Below, piece after piece: positions 34,218-44,220 of a stretch of DNA of 64,000 nucleotides. The stretch comes from Rhodocyclales bacterium (lineage in GTDB: Bacteria > Pseudomonadota > Gammaproteobacteria > Burkholderiales > Rhodocyclaceae). The position numbers and the translations under genes are program-made. Numbering within the stretch: position 1 is the first letter of the stretch; each line of letters begins with the position of its first letter. Below the pieces are notes generated by a model. It saw nothing but the letters and a program-made list of their open reading frames with translations. It did not search any database and had not been told where the DNA came from. The DNA lies in contig JAQGMG010000016.1 of assembly GCA_028292485.1 (NCBI GenBank), positions 37,944 to 101,943 of the forward strand. Reading direction: 5' to 3'.

Positions 34218-37055
34218 ATGATGAAACCTTTCCTTGCCAACTCCTATCTGTTCGGCAGCAACGCGCCGTTCATTGAAGAGTTGTACGAGTCCTACCTCGA
34301 AAACCCCGCTGCCGTTACCGATCAGTGGCGTGACTATTTCGATCAGCTGCAGAACATGCCTGGCAATGGCCGTGACGTAGCGCATGCACCCGTCATCGCT
34401 TCGTTCGCGCAAATGGCCAAGCAGGGCAAGGCCTCAGGCGCGGCCACGGGCGTGGCCGACAAGCGTCAGATCGGCGTATTGCAGATGATCAATGCATACC
34501 GCTTCCTGGGTAACCGCTGGGCGCAGATCGATCCGCTCAAGCGTCAGGAACGGCCGGCCATCCCCGAGCTGGAGCCTTCACACTACGGCTTCACCGAAGC
34601 CGATCTGTCGGCACCGTTCAACATCGGCTCGTTCCAGTTCCAGGAGAAGAGCCAGGCAACGCTGCGCGAGATACTCGAAGCGCTGCGTCAGACCTATTGC
34701 GGCACGCTCGCTTCGGAATACATGTACATCAGCGATATCGCACAGAAGCGCTGGATCCAGGCGCGGCTCGAACCGATCCGCTCGACGCCGACTTTCCCTG
34801 CCGAGCAGAAGAAGCGCATTCTCGAACGCCTGACTGCGGCCGAAACACTTGAGAAGTACCTGCACACGAAGTACGTCGGGCAGAAGCGCTTCTCGCTCGA
34901 AGGTGGCGAATCGGCCATCGTGGCGATGGACAGTGTCATCAACACGGCTGGTAGCCAGGGCGTGCAGGAAATCGTCATCGGCATGGCGCACCGCGGCCGC
35001 CTCAATGTGTTGGTCAATACGCTGGGCAAGAGCCCGAACACCTTGTTCTCCGAATTTGAAGGCAAGTACGCTGAAGAGTACGCCGCGGGCGATGTGAAAT
35101 ATCACAAGGGTTTCTCGAGCGATGTGAACACGGCGGGTGGACCGGTTCACCTCACGCTGGCCTTCAATCCTTCGCACCTGGAAATCGTGAACCCGGTTGT
35201 GCTGGGCTCGGTCTACGCGCGCCAGACGCGTCGCGAGGCCAACAAGGGTCAGGTAATGCCGGTACTGATTCACGGCGATGCAGCGGTAGCAGGGCAGGGC
35301 ATCAACCAGGAAATCCTGAACTTCAGCCAGACGCGCGGATATGGTGTCGGTGGTGCGATTCACATCGTCATCAATAACCAGATTGGATTTACGACATCCG
35401 ACCCGCGCGACTCGCGCTCGTCAATGTATTGCACCGACATCTTCAAGATGGTCGAGGCGCCGATATTCCATGTGAATGGCGACGATCCCGAAGCCGTTGC
35501 ACTGGCTTGCCAGCTGGCTGTCGAGTTCCGCCAGACCTTCAAGAAAGACGTTGTCATCGACTTGCTGTGCTACCGCAAACTCGGCCACAACGAGGCCGAC
35601 GAGCCGATGGTGACGCAGCCGTTGATGTACAAGAAGATCGCCCAGCATCCCGGCACCCGCAAGCTGTACGCGGACCGTCTGGTCGGCCTGCGCGTATGTG
35701 GCAGCACAGAGCCTGACGAGATCATTGCCGATTATCGTGCGCACCTGGATCGTGGCGAGTTGCTCTACAACCCGGTATTGCCCGGTCATAACCGCAAGTA
35801 CGCGCAGGACTGGTCGCCCTTCATCAAGAAGCCGTATACCGACGAAGGCGATACGGGCGTACCGATGTCGGAACTCAAGCGGCTGTCCAAGCGTCTCGTG
35901 GAATTGCCGGCAGGCATGACGCTGCACCCGCGTGTGGAAAACATCATCGATGCGCGCCGCAAGATGGGCGACGGCACGCAGCCGCTCGATTGGGGGATGG
36001 CCGAGAATCTGGCCTATGCATCACTCGTGGCGCAAGGCTTCAGCGTGCGTGTTTCCGGCCAGGACGTCGGTCGTGGCACCTTCTTCCATCGTCACGCCGT
36101 GTTACACGATCAGAACCGTGAAAAATGGGATGCAGGCAGTTACATCCCCTTGCAGAATGTCCAGGATGGCCAAGCCTCGTTTGCCGTCTTCGACTCGGTG
36201 CTTTCCGAGGCTGGCGTGCTCGGTTTCGAATATGGCTACGCGACTGCCGAGCCGAATCAGCTTGTCGTATGGGAAGCGCAGTTCGGCGACTTCGCCAACG
36301 GCGCTCAGGTCGTGATCGATCAGTTCATTGCTTCGGGTGAAGCCAAGTGGGGCCGTCAGGCTGGCCTTACCATGCTGTTGCCGCATGGCTATGAAGGGCA
36401 GGGCCCGGAGCACTCATCGGCGCGTATCGAGCGCTTCATGCAGCTCTGTGCCGAAGACAACTGGCAGGTCTGCGTGCCGTCGAATGCAGCGCAGATTTTC
36501 CACCTGCTGCGTCGTCAGATGGTGCGTCCGCTGAGAAAACCGCTGGTGGTGATTACGCCAAAGGTTCTGCTGCGCAACAAGGAAGCGGCATCGCCGCTCG
36601 AAGAGCTGGCTACCGGTACTTACCGGACCATCATCGGCGAAGTGGACAAGCTCGATGCCAAGAAGGTCAAGCGCATCGTGCTGTGCTCCGGCAAGGTTTA
36701 TTTCGAGCTGCTTGCCGAGCGCCGCGCCAAGGAAATCAAGGACGTTGTCATCATCCGTATCGAGCAGCTCTATCCCTTCCCGGAAGAGGCTTTCGACGCG
36801 GCCATCAACAAGTACCCCAACGCCAAGGAGGTCGTGTGGTGTCAGGAAGAGCCGCGCAATCAGGGCAGCTGGTACTGGTTCGCATCACGCCAGCATCTGG
36901 CGAAGTGCCTGCGTGAGGATCAGGAGCTGTATCTGATCGCGCGTCCGGCTTCCGCATCGCCAGCCGTCGGTTATTCGGCAAAACATAACGCACAGCAAAA
37001 GGCAGTGATTGAAGGTGCGTTCGGCCCATTGGGCCAGGACACCCCGGTGAAGTAA
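34218..37055 (+). CDS. sucA: 2-oxoglutarate dehydrogenase E1 component
   Basis: A 945-residue thiamine-diphosphate enzyme that decarboxylates 2-oxoglutarate and reductively succinylates the lipoyl group of SucB. The N-terminal '[23 protein letters not shown]' is the E2-binding segment. Active-site and cofactor regions include '[19 protein letters not shown]', '[13 protein letters not shown]', '[13 protein letters not shown]' and the C-terminal '[28 protein letters not shown]'-type loop (segment [12 protein letters not shown]). Length matches the family. It starts the sucAB-lpdA run, 119 bases after gltA. Confidence 0.96.
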   Translation: MMKPFLANSYLFGSNAPFIEELYESYLENPAAVTDQWRDYFDQLQNMPGNGRDVAHAPVIASFAQMAKQGKASGAATGVADKRQIGVLQMINAYRFLGNRWAQIDPLKRQERPAIPELEPSHYGFTEADLSAPFNIGSFQFQEKSQATLREILEALRQTYCGTLASEYMYISDIAQKRWIQARLEPIRSTPTFPAEQKKRILERLTAAETLEKYLHTKYVGQKRFSLEGGESAIVAMDSVINTAGSQGVQEIVIGMAHRGRLNVLVNTLGKSPNTLFSEFEGKYAEEYAAGDVKYHKGFSSDVNTAGGPVHLTLAFNPSHLEIVNPVVLGSVYARQTRREANKGQVMPVLIHGDAAVAGQGINQEILNFSQTRGYGVGGAIHIVINNQIGFTTSDPRDSRSSMYCTDIFKMVEAPIFHVNGDDPEAVALACQLAVEFRQTFKKDVVIDLLCYRKLGHNEADEPMVTQPLMYKKIAQHPGTRKLYADRLVGLRVCGSTEPDEIIADYRAHLDRGELLYNPVLPGHNRKYAQDWSPFIKKPYTDEGDTGVPMSELKRLSKRLVELPAGMTLHPRVENIIDARRKMGDGTQPLDWGMAENLAYASLVAQGFSVRVSGQDVGRGTFFHRHAVLHDQNREKWDAGSYIPLQNVQDGQASFAVFDSVLSEAGVLGFEYGYATAEPNQLVVWEAQFGDFANGAQVVIDQFIASGEAKWGRQAGLTMLLPHGYEGQGPEHSSARIERFMQLCAEDNWQVCVPSNAAQIFHLLRRQMVRPLRKPLVVITPKVLLRNKEAASPLEELATGTYRTIIGEVDKLDAKKVKRIVLCSGKVYFELLAERRAKEIKDVVIIRIEQLYPFPEEAFDAAINKYPNAKEVVWCQEEPRNQGSWYWFASRQHLAKCLREDQELYLIARPASASPAVGYSAKHNAQQKAVIEGAFGPLGQDTPVK

Positions 37056-37092
37056 GCCGCGTCCTTCGCATCCCACACTAAGGAAAAACAAA

Positions 37093-38331
37093 ATGATTAT
37101 TGAAGTAAAAGTCCCGCAGTTGTCCGAATCGGTTTCAGAGGCAACGCTTGTCAGCTGGCACGCCAAGGAAGGCCAGGCCGTCAAGCGCGATCAGAATCTG
37201 ATCGATATCGAGACCGACAAGGTCGTGCTTGAGACACCAGCTCCGGCGGACGGGATTCTCGTCAAGATATTGAAGGGTAACGGTGCATCTGTAACGAGCC
37301 TGGACCTGATCGCGCAGATCGATACCGAAGCCAAGGCTGGTACCGCGGCAGAGACTGCACCCGCCGCTGCGGCACCGGCAGCAGCGCCTGCCGCTACGAC
37401 TGCGGCCTCGATCAATGGCCCGGCTGCGCGCAAGATTCTGAGTGAAAAGGGCATCGACGAAAGCAGCGTGCAGGGAACCGGCCCTGGCGGTCGCGTAACC
37501 AAGGCCGATGCGCTGGGTGCCGGCCGGCCTGCCAGCCCTTCGGCAAGCACGGTCGTGCCCGTTGTCGTCGGTGCAGGGCAACCTCTGCCGCAGCCGCCTT
37601 CACCCGTGTCGGTGGAAAGTGTGCAGGCCGATCGCCCGGAACAGCGCGTGCCGATGAGCCGCCTGCGTGCGCGTATCGCCGAGCGACTGCTGCAGTCGCA
37701 AGCGACCAACGCCATCCTGACCACGTTCAACGAAGTGAACATGGCGCCGGTGATGGAGATGCGCAAGCGCTACCAGGACAAGTTCGAGAAAGAGCATGGC
37801 ATCAAGCTGGGCTTCATGTCTTTCTTCGTCAAGGCAGCCGTCGCGGCGCTGAAGAAATACCCGGTCCTGAACGCTTCGGTCGATGGCAATGACATCATCT
37901 ATCACGGCTACATCGACATCGGTATTGCCGTCGGTTCGCCACGCGGCCTGGTGGTGCCGATCCTGCGCAATGCCGACCAGATGAGCATCGCCGATATCGA
38001 GAAGAAGATCGCCGAATACGGTGCCAAGGCCAAGGACGGCAAGTTGTCGATCGAAGAGCTCACCGGTGGCACCTTCTCCATTTCCAACGGCGGCGTCTTC
38101 GGTTCGATGTTGTCGACGCCGATCATCAATCCGCCGCAGTCGGCCATTCTCGGCGTGCATGCGACGAAGGATCGCGCTGTCGTCGAGAACGGACAAGTTG
38201 TGGTGCGCCCGATCAATTACCTTGCCATGTCGTATGACCACCGCATCGTCGATGGTCGCGAGGCAGTGCTGGGCTTGGTGACGATGAAGGAAGCGCTCGA
38301 AGATCCTGCGCGTCTGCTGCTCGAAATCTGA
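37093..38331 (+). CDS. sucB: 2-oxoglutarate dehydrogenase E2 (dihydrolipoyl succinyltransferase)
   Basis: A 412-residue core of the 2-oxoglutarate dehydrogenase complex. The single lipoyl domain has its lipoylated Lys at about 43 in IETDKVVLE. An Ala/Pro/Thr-rich linker follows (about 90-110). The peripheral subunit-binding domain reads '[18 protein letters not shown]'. The catalytic acyltransferase domain ends with the active-site motif [11 protein letters not shown]. SucA lies 37 bases upstream. A perfect palindrome separates it from lpdA. Confidence 0.96.
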   Translation: MIIEVKVPQLSESVSEATLVSWHAKEGQAVKRDQNLIDIETDKVVLETPAPADGILVKILKGNGASVTSLDLIAQIDTEAKAGTAAETAPAAAAPAAAPAATTAASINGPAARKILSEKGIDESSVQGTGPGGRVTKADALGAGRPASPSASTVVPVVVGAGQPLPQPPSPVSVESVQADRPEQRVPMSRLRARIAERLLQSQATNAILTTFNEVNMAPVMEMRKRYQDKFEKEHGIKLGFMSFFVKAAVAALKKYPVLNASVDGNDIIYHGYIDIGIAVGSPRGLVVPILRNADQMSIADIEKKIAEYGAKAKDGKLSIEELTGGTFSISNGGVFGSMLSTPIINPPQSAILGVHATKDRAVVENGQVVVRPINYLAMSYDHRIVDGREAVLGLVTMKEALEDPARLLLEI

Positions 38332-38344
38332 TAACGAACTTTGT

Positions 38345-38370
38345 CGCTGCGACTGATATCAGTCGCAGCG
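38345..38370 (+). repeat. 26-bp perfect palindrome between sucB and lpdA
   Basis: The half-site CGCTGCGACTGAT is followed directly by its exact complement, with no loop bases. It starts 14 bases after the sucB stop and ends 22 bases before the lpdA ATG. In RNA it can fold into a strong hairpin directly upstream of the lpdA ribosome-binding site. No T-run follows, so it is not a classical terminator. Confidence 0.75.
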
Positions 38371-38392
38371 GACCTCCCCTGAGGAAAGAATA

Positions 38393-39817
38393 ATGTCGAA
38401 ACAATTCGATGTCGTGGTAATCGGCGGTGGTCCCGCAGGTTACGTTGCGGCTATCCGCGCCGGGCAACTGGGGCTGAGTACTGCGTGCTGTGAATTCGAT
38501 GCGTATGCCGATCCGAAAGGCGAGCCGCGTCTCGGTGGTACTTGTCTGAACGTCGGTTGCATTCCGTCCAAAGCGCTGCTGCATTCGTCCGAACTGTTCG
38601 ATCAGGCCAATCATTCGTTTGTCATGCACGGCATCAAGGCCGAAGGCGTAACGATCGACGTGCCTTCGATGATCAAGCGCAAGACCAATATCGTTACGCA
38701 GCTTGTCACTGGCATCAAGGGCTTGTTCAAGAAGTACAAGGTTACATTCCTGCCCGGCATGGGCAGCTTTGTCGGCCAGGTCGATGGCATGTGGCAGGTC
38801 AAGATCGCCGACGAGATCGTGACGGCAAAACACGTGATCGTGGCGACCGGTTCGCGCGCACGTCACCTGCCAGGCATCGCAGTCGACCAGCAACTGATCA
38901 TGGACAACGCCGGTGCGCTGGACATCAGCGAAGTGCCCAAGCGCCTGGGCGTCATTGGCGCTGGCGTGATCGGCCTCGAAATGGGTTCGGTGTGGAAGCG
39001 CCTCGGTTCTGAAGTGACCATTCTCGAAGCGGCGCCCGATTTTCTTGCGGCGGCCGATGCCAATGTGGCCAAGGAGGCATGGAAGATTTTCACGACCAAG
39101 CAGGGTCTGAAGATCCAGATGGGCATCCAGATCAAGGAAGTCACGGCCAAGAAGAAGTCAGTCGTCATCAAGTACGAAAATGATGACGGCGAGCAGACGC
39201 TCGAAGTCGACAAGCTGATTGTCGCGGTCGGACGCGTGCCGAACACGGATGGTTTGAATATCGCGGCTGTCGGTCTCGAACTGGATGATCGTGGCCGCAT
39301 CAAGGTCGACGAACACTGTGGCACCAATCTGCCTAACGTCTGGGCGGTCGGTGACGTCGTGCCGGGCCCGATGCTGGCGCACAAGGGTATGGAAGAGGGC
39401 GTCATGGTTGCCGAGGTGATTGCTGGCCAGGCAGGCCACATCAACTACGATGCGATTCCATGGGTCATCTACACGCATCCGGAAATCGCCTGGGTCGGCA
39501 AGACGGAGCAGGAGCTCAAGGCCGCCAACGTGCCGTACAAGGCCGGGCAGATTCCGTTTCTTGCAAATGGTCGGGCTTTGAGCCAGGGCGATTCGACAGG
39601 TTTCGTCAAGGTGCTGGCGCACGCTGAAACCGACCAGATACTTGGCGTGCATATCATCGGTACCAATGCATCCGAGCTGATCGCGGAAGCCGTTGTCAGC
39701 ATGGAGTTCGGCGCATCGTCAGAAGACATCGCACGCACCAGCCACGCACATCCGACCTTGTCGGAAGTGATGCATGAAGCCGCGCTGGCAGTAGACAAGC
39801 GCTCCTTGCATTTTTAA
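38393..39817 (+). CDS. lpdA: Dihydrolipoyl dehydrogenase (E3)
   Basis: A 474-residue FAD disulfide oxidoreductase that reoxidises dihydrolipoyl groups with NAD. It has the FAD fold '[21 protein letters not shown]' and the redox pair in '[13 protein letters not shown]' (Cys about 51 and 56). It also has the NAD fold '[21 protein letters not shown]' and the catalytic His in '[11 protein letters not shown]'. A TGAGGAAAG ribosome-binding site precedes the ATG. It closes the sucAB-lpdA cluster. zapE would normally follow closely, but here a 1.1-kb insert intervenes. Confidence 0.96.
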   Translation: MSKQFDVVVIGGGPAGYVAAIRAGQLGLSTACCEFDAYADPKGEPRLGGTCLNVGCIPSKALLHSSELFDQANHSFVMHGIKAEGVTIDVPSMIKRKTNIVTQLVTGIKGLFKKYKVTFLPGMGSFVGQVDGMWQVKIADEIVTAKHVIVATGSRARHLPGIAVDQQLIMDNAGALDISEVPKRLGVIGAGVIGLEMGSVWKRLGSEVTILEAAPDFLAAADANVAKEAWKIFTTKQGLKIQMGIQIKEVTAKKKSVVIKYENDDGEQTLEVDKLIVAVGRVPNTDGLNIAAVGLELDDRGRIKVDEHCGTNLPNVWAVGDVVPGPMLAHKGMEEGVMVAEVIAGQAGHINYDAIPWVIYTHPEIAWVGKTEQELKAANVPYKAGQIPFLANGRALSQGDSTGFVKVLAHAETDQILGVHIIGTNASELIAEAVVSMEFGASSEDIARTSHAHPTLSEVMHEAALAVDKRSLHF

Positions 39818-40005
39818 AAGGTGCTTGGTACGCCACAAAACATTCAAAGTCCCGTCCTTCCGGCCATGGCCCTCCCGTAAGTGGGCAAGAGGGCAAGAGG
39901 GCATCGTGCAGTTAAGTAGGACGGGGGCGTAGGGAAGCCAATACCGCCCTGAATCTCGTTACCAAGCCCGCACCACCCAAGCTCGCCATTTGAGAGGACT
40001 ACCGC

Positions 40006-40488
40006 ATGGCAACAAGGCCGTATTTTTCAATCATGTGGACAAATTTTGTTTCCATCTATGGCGATGGGACGGTCGCGATTGTCGGGAAGAAAATAGGCGG
40101 AAAGGTCGAAGAAAATATCGAGCTGGGGATAAAAGACCCCAAAGCAGGATTCACGAATGCATGCGCTATTCGGATGAGCTACAGCCTCAACAACTCCAGC
40201 GTGCCCATCACTCGCGGTGCATGGAGTACGGTCTCTGGTGGCGACAAGAAATGGTACATATATCGGGTCAAGGATTTGCTTTCTTTCTTGCGGCATAGCT
40301 TTGGAAGGCCTGACAAAACGGTCAAGAATCCGAAATCCGGTGACTTTGCAAAACTTAAAGGGATTCTTGTTTTCAATGTGCCGTGGGGTGATGCCAGCGG
40401 CCACGCCACGCTATGGGATGGCGGCACATGCTCAGACCATTGCCACTTCCCGATAGCTACGGAGGCATCGATATGGCTTCTAAAATAA
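40006..40488 (+). CDS. tae4: Type VI secretion amidase effector, Tae4 family
   Basis: A 160-residue protein matching the Tae4 family of DL-endopeptidases that cut peptidoglycan between D-iGlu and mDAP in rival cells after type VI delivery. The catalytic Cys is about 53 in 'TNACAIRMSYSLN', the His is about 133 in 'SGHATLWDGG', and an Asp at about 144 completes the triad. Cys 142 and 146 have the spacing I recall for the Tae4 disulfide. There is no signal peptide, as expected for a directly injected effector. A GAGAGG lies upstream. Hand counts over four sequence lines give about 46% GC against 60% for a line of lpdA, a sign of transfer. The Tai4 gene overlaps its end. Confidence 0.88.
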   Translation: MATRPYFSIMWTNFVSIYGDGTVAIVGKKIGGKVEENIELGIKDPKAGFTNACAIRMSYSLNNSSVPITRGAWSTVSGGDKKWYIYRVKDLLSFLRHSFGRPDKTVKNPKSGDFAKLKGILVFNVPWGDASGHATLWDGGTCSDHCHFPIATEASIWLLK

Positions 40489-40838
40489 TCATTGGCTGTA
40501 TCGCGGCAACCATCGGCGGCGCGGTGAGTGCTCAGGATTTTCCGAGAAAATACTCCTCAACGGAATATTTCAAGAACTACGCGTTAAGCACTTGCATTGC
40601 AGATGGATACAAGTCCGATGAGGTCATCAAAGATAGTGCCGCCGCTGCGCGAGGCTACCTGGAATTCGGGAGCCTTCCCCTGGAAGCTCATACCGAAGCC
40701 ACTCAACTTGGCCGAAAATACCTTCAGCGGAAATACATGAGCATTTCAGGAGAGTCATTGATACTGATGAAATGCATTGACTTCTACCACAGCAAAGAAC
40801 TTGACAAATTGGCTCGCAAGTACCGCAACAAGCGGTGA
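40473..40838 (+). CDS. tai4: Tai4-family immunity protein
   Basis: A 121-residue periplasmic protein expected to bind and block the adjacent amidase. The ATG at 40473 follows GGAGG and overlaps the effector gene by 16 bases. The N-terminus MASKIIIGCIAATIGGAVSA is a signal peptide with a likely cut after VSA. The mature part is helical with 'YALSTCIADGYKSDEV' and 'LILMKCIDFYHSKEL', whose paired cysteines could form a disulfide. Position, size, export signal and low GC all fit Tai4. The identification leans partly on the effector next to it. Confidence 0.82.
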   Translation: MASKIIIGCIAATIGGAVSAQDFPRKYSSTEYFKNYALSTCIADGYKSDEVIKDSAAAARGYLEFGSLPLEAHTEATQLGRKYLQRKYMSISGESLILMKCIDFYHSKELDKLARKYRNKR

Positions 40839-40895
40839 CGTAAGTTGAGCTAAAGCATACGCTCCACTCACCCTCCGGCACTGCTCATCTTTGAA

Positions 40896-42008
40896 ATGTC
40901 TCACGAAATCCTCAACGTTCCCGAGCTAGGCGTCATCGACGCCTACAACGCCTTGCTTGCTGAGCGCGGCTACAAGACGGATTCGGCCCAGCTGCGGGCT
41001 GTCGAGCGTTTGCAGGAGCTGTACACCGAACTGCTGGCCTTCAAGGCCAAGCGTCGTTCGGCGCTGCGCAAGCTGATATTCAATCCGGATCTGCCAAGGA
41101 GCGTTTACCTGTGGGGCGGGGTGGGGCGTGGCAAGAGCTTCATCATGGATAGCTTCTTCGATGCTGTGCCGTATCGGCGCAAACGTCGTGTGCACTTCCA
41201 TGCCTTCATGCAGTCGATTCATGCCCAGCTGCGACAGGCCAAGGATCAGGACGATCCGCTGGCGCATGTGGCCGATGGCATTGCCGAGAAAACACGGCTG
41301 TTGTGTTTCGACGAGTTTCACGTTTCCGATATTGCGGATGCGATGATTCTGGGGCGTCTGCTGGAGGCCCTGTTCGAGCGCGGCGTGGTGTTCGTCATGA
41401 CATCCAACTACCCGCCAGATGGCCTCTATCCCAACGGCCTGCAGCGCCAGAACTTCATTCCCACCATCGCGCTGATGAAGAAGCGCTTCGACGTCGTCGA
41501 GGTCGATCACGGCACCGACTATCGCTTGCGTTCACTCGAACGCATGAATACCTTCATTGTCCCCAACGGCGCAGAAGCCGATAGCCAGCTTGCTGCGCAA
41601 TTCGTCGCTATTGCAGGCGCCGTTGGCAAGCCCGGCGACATCGAGCTGTTGGGTCGCAAGGTCAAGGCACGACGCAAGGCGCCTGGCGTGATCTGGTTCG
41701 ACTTTCAGGCCTTGTGTGGTGGCGCCCGCTCGCAGAATGATTATCTGGAGCTTGCGCGCGAACATCACACACTATTGCTCTCCGATGTGCCGGTCATGAC
41801 CAGCAATCAGGGAAATGAAGCACGCCGTTTCACCTGGCTTGTCGACGTGCTCTATGACGCCCGGGTCAAATTCATCGTCAGCGCTGCCGCTGAAGCAGAT
41901 CAGCTTTACCGTAAAGGGCCCAACGCGCAGGAGTTTCCACGCACGGTTTCGCGCTTGATGGAAATGCGTACGCGCGAGTACCTGGCGGAGCCGCACCGGC
42001 CTGAATAG
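40896..42008 (+). CDS. zapE: Cell division ATPase ZapE (AFG1-like)
   Basis: A 370-residue P-loop ATPase of the ZapE/AFG1 family, which acts at the FtsZ ring and in protein quality control. Walker A is GGVGRGKSF near residue 74. Walker B is LLCFDEFHVSDIADAM. Sensor-like 'VFVMTSNYPPDGLYPNGLQR' and the C-terminal 'SRLMEMRTREYL' also match. In many betaproteobacteria zapE lies just after the 2-oxoglutarate dehydrogenase genes. Here 1,078 bases with the Tae4/Tai4 pair separate it from lpdA. Confidence 0.93.
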   Translation: MSHEILNVPELGVIDAYNALLAERGYKTDSAQLRAVERLQELYTELLAFKAKRRSALRKLIFNPDLPRSVYLWGGVGRGKSFIMDSFFDAVPYRRKRRVHFHAFMQSIHAQLRQAKDQDDPLAHVADGIAEKTRLLCFDEFHVSDIADAMILGRLLEALFERGVVFVMTSNYPPDGLYPNGLQRQNFIPTIALMKKRFDVVEVDHGTDYRLRSLERMNTFIVPNGAEADSQLAAQFVAIAGAVGKPGDIELLGRKVKARRKAPGVIWFDFQALCGGARSQNDYLELAREHHTLLLSDVPVMTSNQGNEARRFTWLVDVLYDARVKFIVSAAAEADQLYRKGPNAQEFPRTVSRLMEMRTREYLAEPHRPE

Positions 42009-42050
42009 TCTGCCTTTTCGGAATTCCGGTTTCATTGCGGCTGCACGCAA

Positions 42051-43058
42051 CTACGGTTTTGCCGGCGGTTCGTCGAAATAAATGACTCTGTGCTCGTCCG
42101 CCGATTGCCGCGCTTTCAGGCACGCTTCGGTTGCGACAAACGCATCGCTGGCCTGCACATCGCAAACACCTTCGCCAGTGATGTCGCCTACGAAGTCTTT
42201 GAAGATGGATTGCTCTTCATGCAACGGAAGCCGTTGTCTCTCTTTTGATTCTGCGTTGAGTAGCCAGGCTTCCTCGTCGCGAGTTTCCAGCGAGCCATGC
42301 GTGCCCAATACGCGAATCCTGTCGTCATAAACGATCCGTACGGTTTGCGGATGCAGAAAGTCGATGCTGACCGAGGCACTCAGTCCGTTGCTGAGGATGA
42401 ACTGGCATTGGGCGGTCGCTTCCAGTTCGCCGTATCCCGCGTTGTGCTGTGTCGAGTGGGTCGCGAAGACCGATTCGTAACGCTGGCGCGATAGCCACGG
42501 AATCCAGTCCATGGTGTGGGAACCCAACCACGGAATCGTGCCGCCGTAGGAGGCTCGCGAGCGGTAGAAATCGGGCCGGCTGCCGAGGAGGTAAGATTTT
42601 TGTGCCTGGATCAGCCGCACTTCGCCGATGCGATTTGCCCTCAGCGCGGCTTCGAGGGCGCGGAACCATGGTTTGTAGCGACTGCTGAAGTTCGTGCAAA
42701 ATTTGCTCGAACCTGCCGCATAGGCCGCGCGTAGCGCCGCCAGTTCATCGAAACTGGCGGCGATGGGCTTCTCCGAAAAAACGTGAATGCCGCGTTGAAG
42801 ACAGGCCAGGCTGATGCGGGCATGTTCGGCATAATGACAATGTACTGCAACGATGTCGGGTTTGATGGAGTCGAGCATCTTCTGCCAATCGTCGAAATGG
42901 GGCACGTCCAGTCCGCGCCTGGCAAGCTCGGTGTGGATCTTGGTCATGTCTTCGCCGTCGGAGCCTGCTGCGACGCCCCGTAAGATTGTGCGCTGGTCGA
43001 GGCCATTCAGCACATAACCATAGATGCCGCTGCCGCCGATGATACAAACACTTAACAC
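42051..43058 (-). CDS. Gfo/Idh/MocA-family oxidoreductase
   Basis: An NAD(P)-dependent oxidoreductase with an N-terminal Rossmann fold ('VLSVCIIGGSGIYGYVLNG') and the family EKP motif in 'HVFSEKPIAASFDELAAL'. The catalytic-site helix 'GTIPWLGSHTMDWIPWL' carries the usual His. I prefer a GTG start at 43058, because GGAG lies six bases before it and the Rossmann strand begins at once, giving 335 residues. The track's ATG at 43115 would add 19 polar residues. The substrate is likely a sugar or cyclitol derivative, but nothing nearby identifies it. The gene is divergent from the secretin-like gene. Confidence 0.82.
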   Translation of the reverse strand: MLSVCIIGGSGIYGYVLNGLDQRTILRGVAAGSDGEDMTKIHTELARRGLDVPHFDDWQKMLDSIKPDIVAVHCHYAEHARISLACLQRGIHVFSEKPIAASFDELAALRAAYAAGSSKFCTNFSSRYKPWFRALEAALRANRIGEVRLIQAQKSYLLGSRPDFYRSRASYGGTIPWLGSHTMDWIPWLSRQRYESVFATHSTQHNAGYGELEATAQCQFILSNGLSASVSIDFLHPQTVRIVYDDRIRVLGTHGSLETRDEEAWLLNAESKERQRLPLHEEQSIFKDFVGDITGEGVCDVQASDAFVATEACLKARQSADEHRVIYFDEPPAKP

Positions 43059-43295
43059 AGGTCGCTCCAAGTAAGACGTGGTACCAGCATCGGTCGTTCT
43101 GTCCGGCGCTGTCAAGCTGCTTCGTCGGTAGGCGTGGTCAAGGAATCGCTTACCTGGATATTTCTTGAGTTGTGCCGACGAGGGTTACCATCAGGTTCCG
43201 GGTGGCGCGAGCGGACCGCCGCAGGATCAAATGACTAACTCCGGCGAGCAGCGAACATGGCCGCGCCAGGCGAGTTGCGACGATAGGAGACTGCC

Positions 43296-44093
43296 GTGCT
43301 GAAAAGAATTTTCTGCCTTGTGTTGTTGCTATGCGGTATGCATGCTTTCGCGCAGCAACGTCTTGAAATAATTTCGTTACAGTATCGCTTGCCCGAGCAG
43401 GTCTTGCCGACCTTGCAGTCCTTGCTCGAGCCTGGCGGCAGCATTTCAGGCGCAGCGGGCAAGCTGTTCGTGCGGACTTCGCCAGGCAATCTCGCGCAGA
43501 TACGTCGGGCACTTGAAGCGCTGGACACGCCATTGAGGCGCCTGATGATTTCGGTGCGGCAGGGTGGCAGTAGCGGTGGCGAGAGCACGGATGTCGGGAT
43601 TTCGACCGGGCGGGTGATCGTCGGGCGCGACGGTGTGCGGGCCAGTGGTGAGCTGCGTGGCAATGCGGGTACGACCATCGGGTCGAGTAACGCGACGCAG
43701 CGTGTGCAGACGGTAGAAGGCGGTGACGCTACGATCTTTCTCGGCCGCTCCGTTCCCATTCCGATGCGCCAGCTTGCGCGGCGCCCTGGCGGGACGACGA
43801 TGACCGAAACGACCCAGTACGTGGATGTCGGGACGGGTTTTGTCGCCCATCCCGAACTGGTTGGCGAACGTGTCGTGCTGACCATCTCGCCGCAGAATCA
43901 GCGCATCGACCGTAATGGCATGATCGAAGGCGGCGGATTGAGCACGCGCATCGAAGGGCGGCTCGGCGAATGGCTTTCACTTGGTGGCAGCAACGTAGAG
44001 CGCAGTGATGAGCAGCGCGGCACGCTGGAGTATCGCGCTGGCAGGACCAGCAATAGTGCTGATGTGTGGATCAAAGTCGAGCTGCTGGAATAG
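43296..44093 (+). CDS. Secretin-like exported protein (NolW/short-domain type)
   Basis: A 265-residue exported protein. The signal peptide is MLKRIFCLVLLLCGMHAFAQ. Residues about 22-80 match a secretin NolW/N1-type repeat ('QRLEIISLQYRLPEQVLPTLQSLLEPGGSISG', 'NLAQIRRALEALDTPLRRLMISV'). The C-terminal half is strand-rich ('VQTVEGGDATIFLGRSVPIP', 'GERVVLTISPQNQRI'), as in part of a secretin barrel domain. At 265 residues it is far shorter than GspD or PilQ (about 600-750) and cannot be assumed to form a full pore. It starts at GTG with AGGAGA upstream. No other secretion gene adjoins it. An orphan GspE-type ATPase lies 4 kb away. Confidence 0.75.
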   Translation: MLKRIFCLVLLLCGMHAFAQQRLEIISLQYRLPEQVLPTLQSLLEPGGSISGAAGKLFVRTSPGNLAQIRRALEALDTPLRRLMISVRQGGSSGGESTDVGISTGRVIVGRDGVRASGELRGNAGTTIGSSNATQRVQTVEGGDATIFLGRSVPIPMRQLARRPGGTTMTETTQYVDVGTGFVAHPELVGERVVLTISPQNQRIDRNGMIEGGGLSTRIEGRLGEWLSLGGSNVERSDEQRGTLEYRAGRTSNSADVWIKVELLE

Positions 44094-44136
44094 GCTTGCG
44101 TACTGCCATTGTCCCGGCAAGCGGGGCCGAAATGTT

Positions 44137-44214
44137 CGTCATTCCCGCGAAAGCGGGAATCCACTTGGTGGCACCATCAGGTGGGAGCGGATTCCCGCTT
44201 TCGCGGGAATGACG
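44137..44214. repeat. Paired REP-like element, GTCATTCCCGC family
   Basis: CGTCATTCCCGCGAAAGCGG(GAATCC) at 44137-44162 is repeated in exact inverse at 44189-44214, around 26 bases. Each 26-base arm is itself a small hairpin (ATTCCCGC/GCGGGAAT). It sits between the convergent secretin-like and acyltransferase genes, seven bases from the latter's stop, and could terminate both. Confidence 0.85.
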
Positions 44215-44220
44215 AGCGGC

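Noticed and set aside
39818-40895. Mobile element carrying the Tae4/Tai4 pair
   Set aside because: I found no transposase, integrase or clear terminal or direct repeats at the edges. Only a weak 8-bp inverted pair (CCCGTCCT/AGGACGGG) lies upstream. Transfer is inferred from composition and position only.
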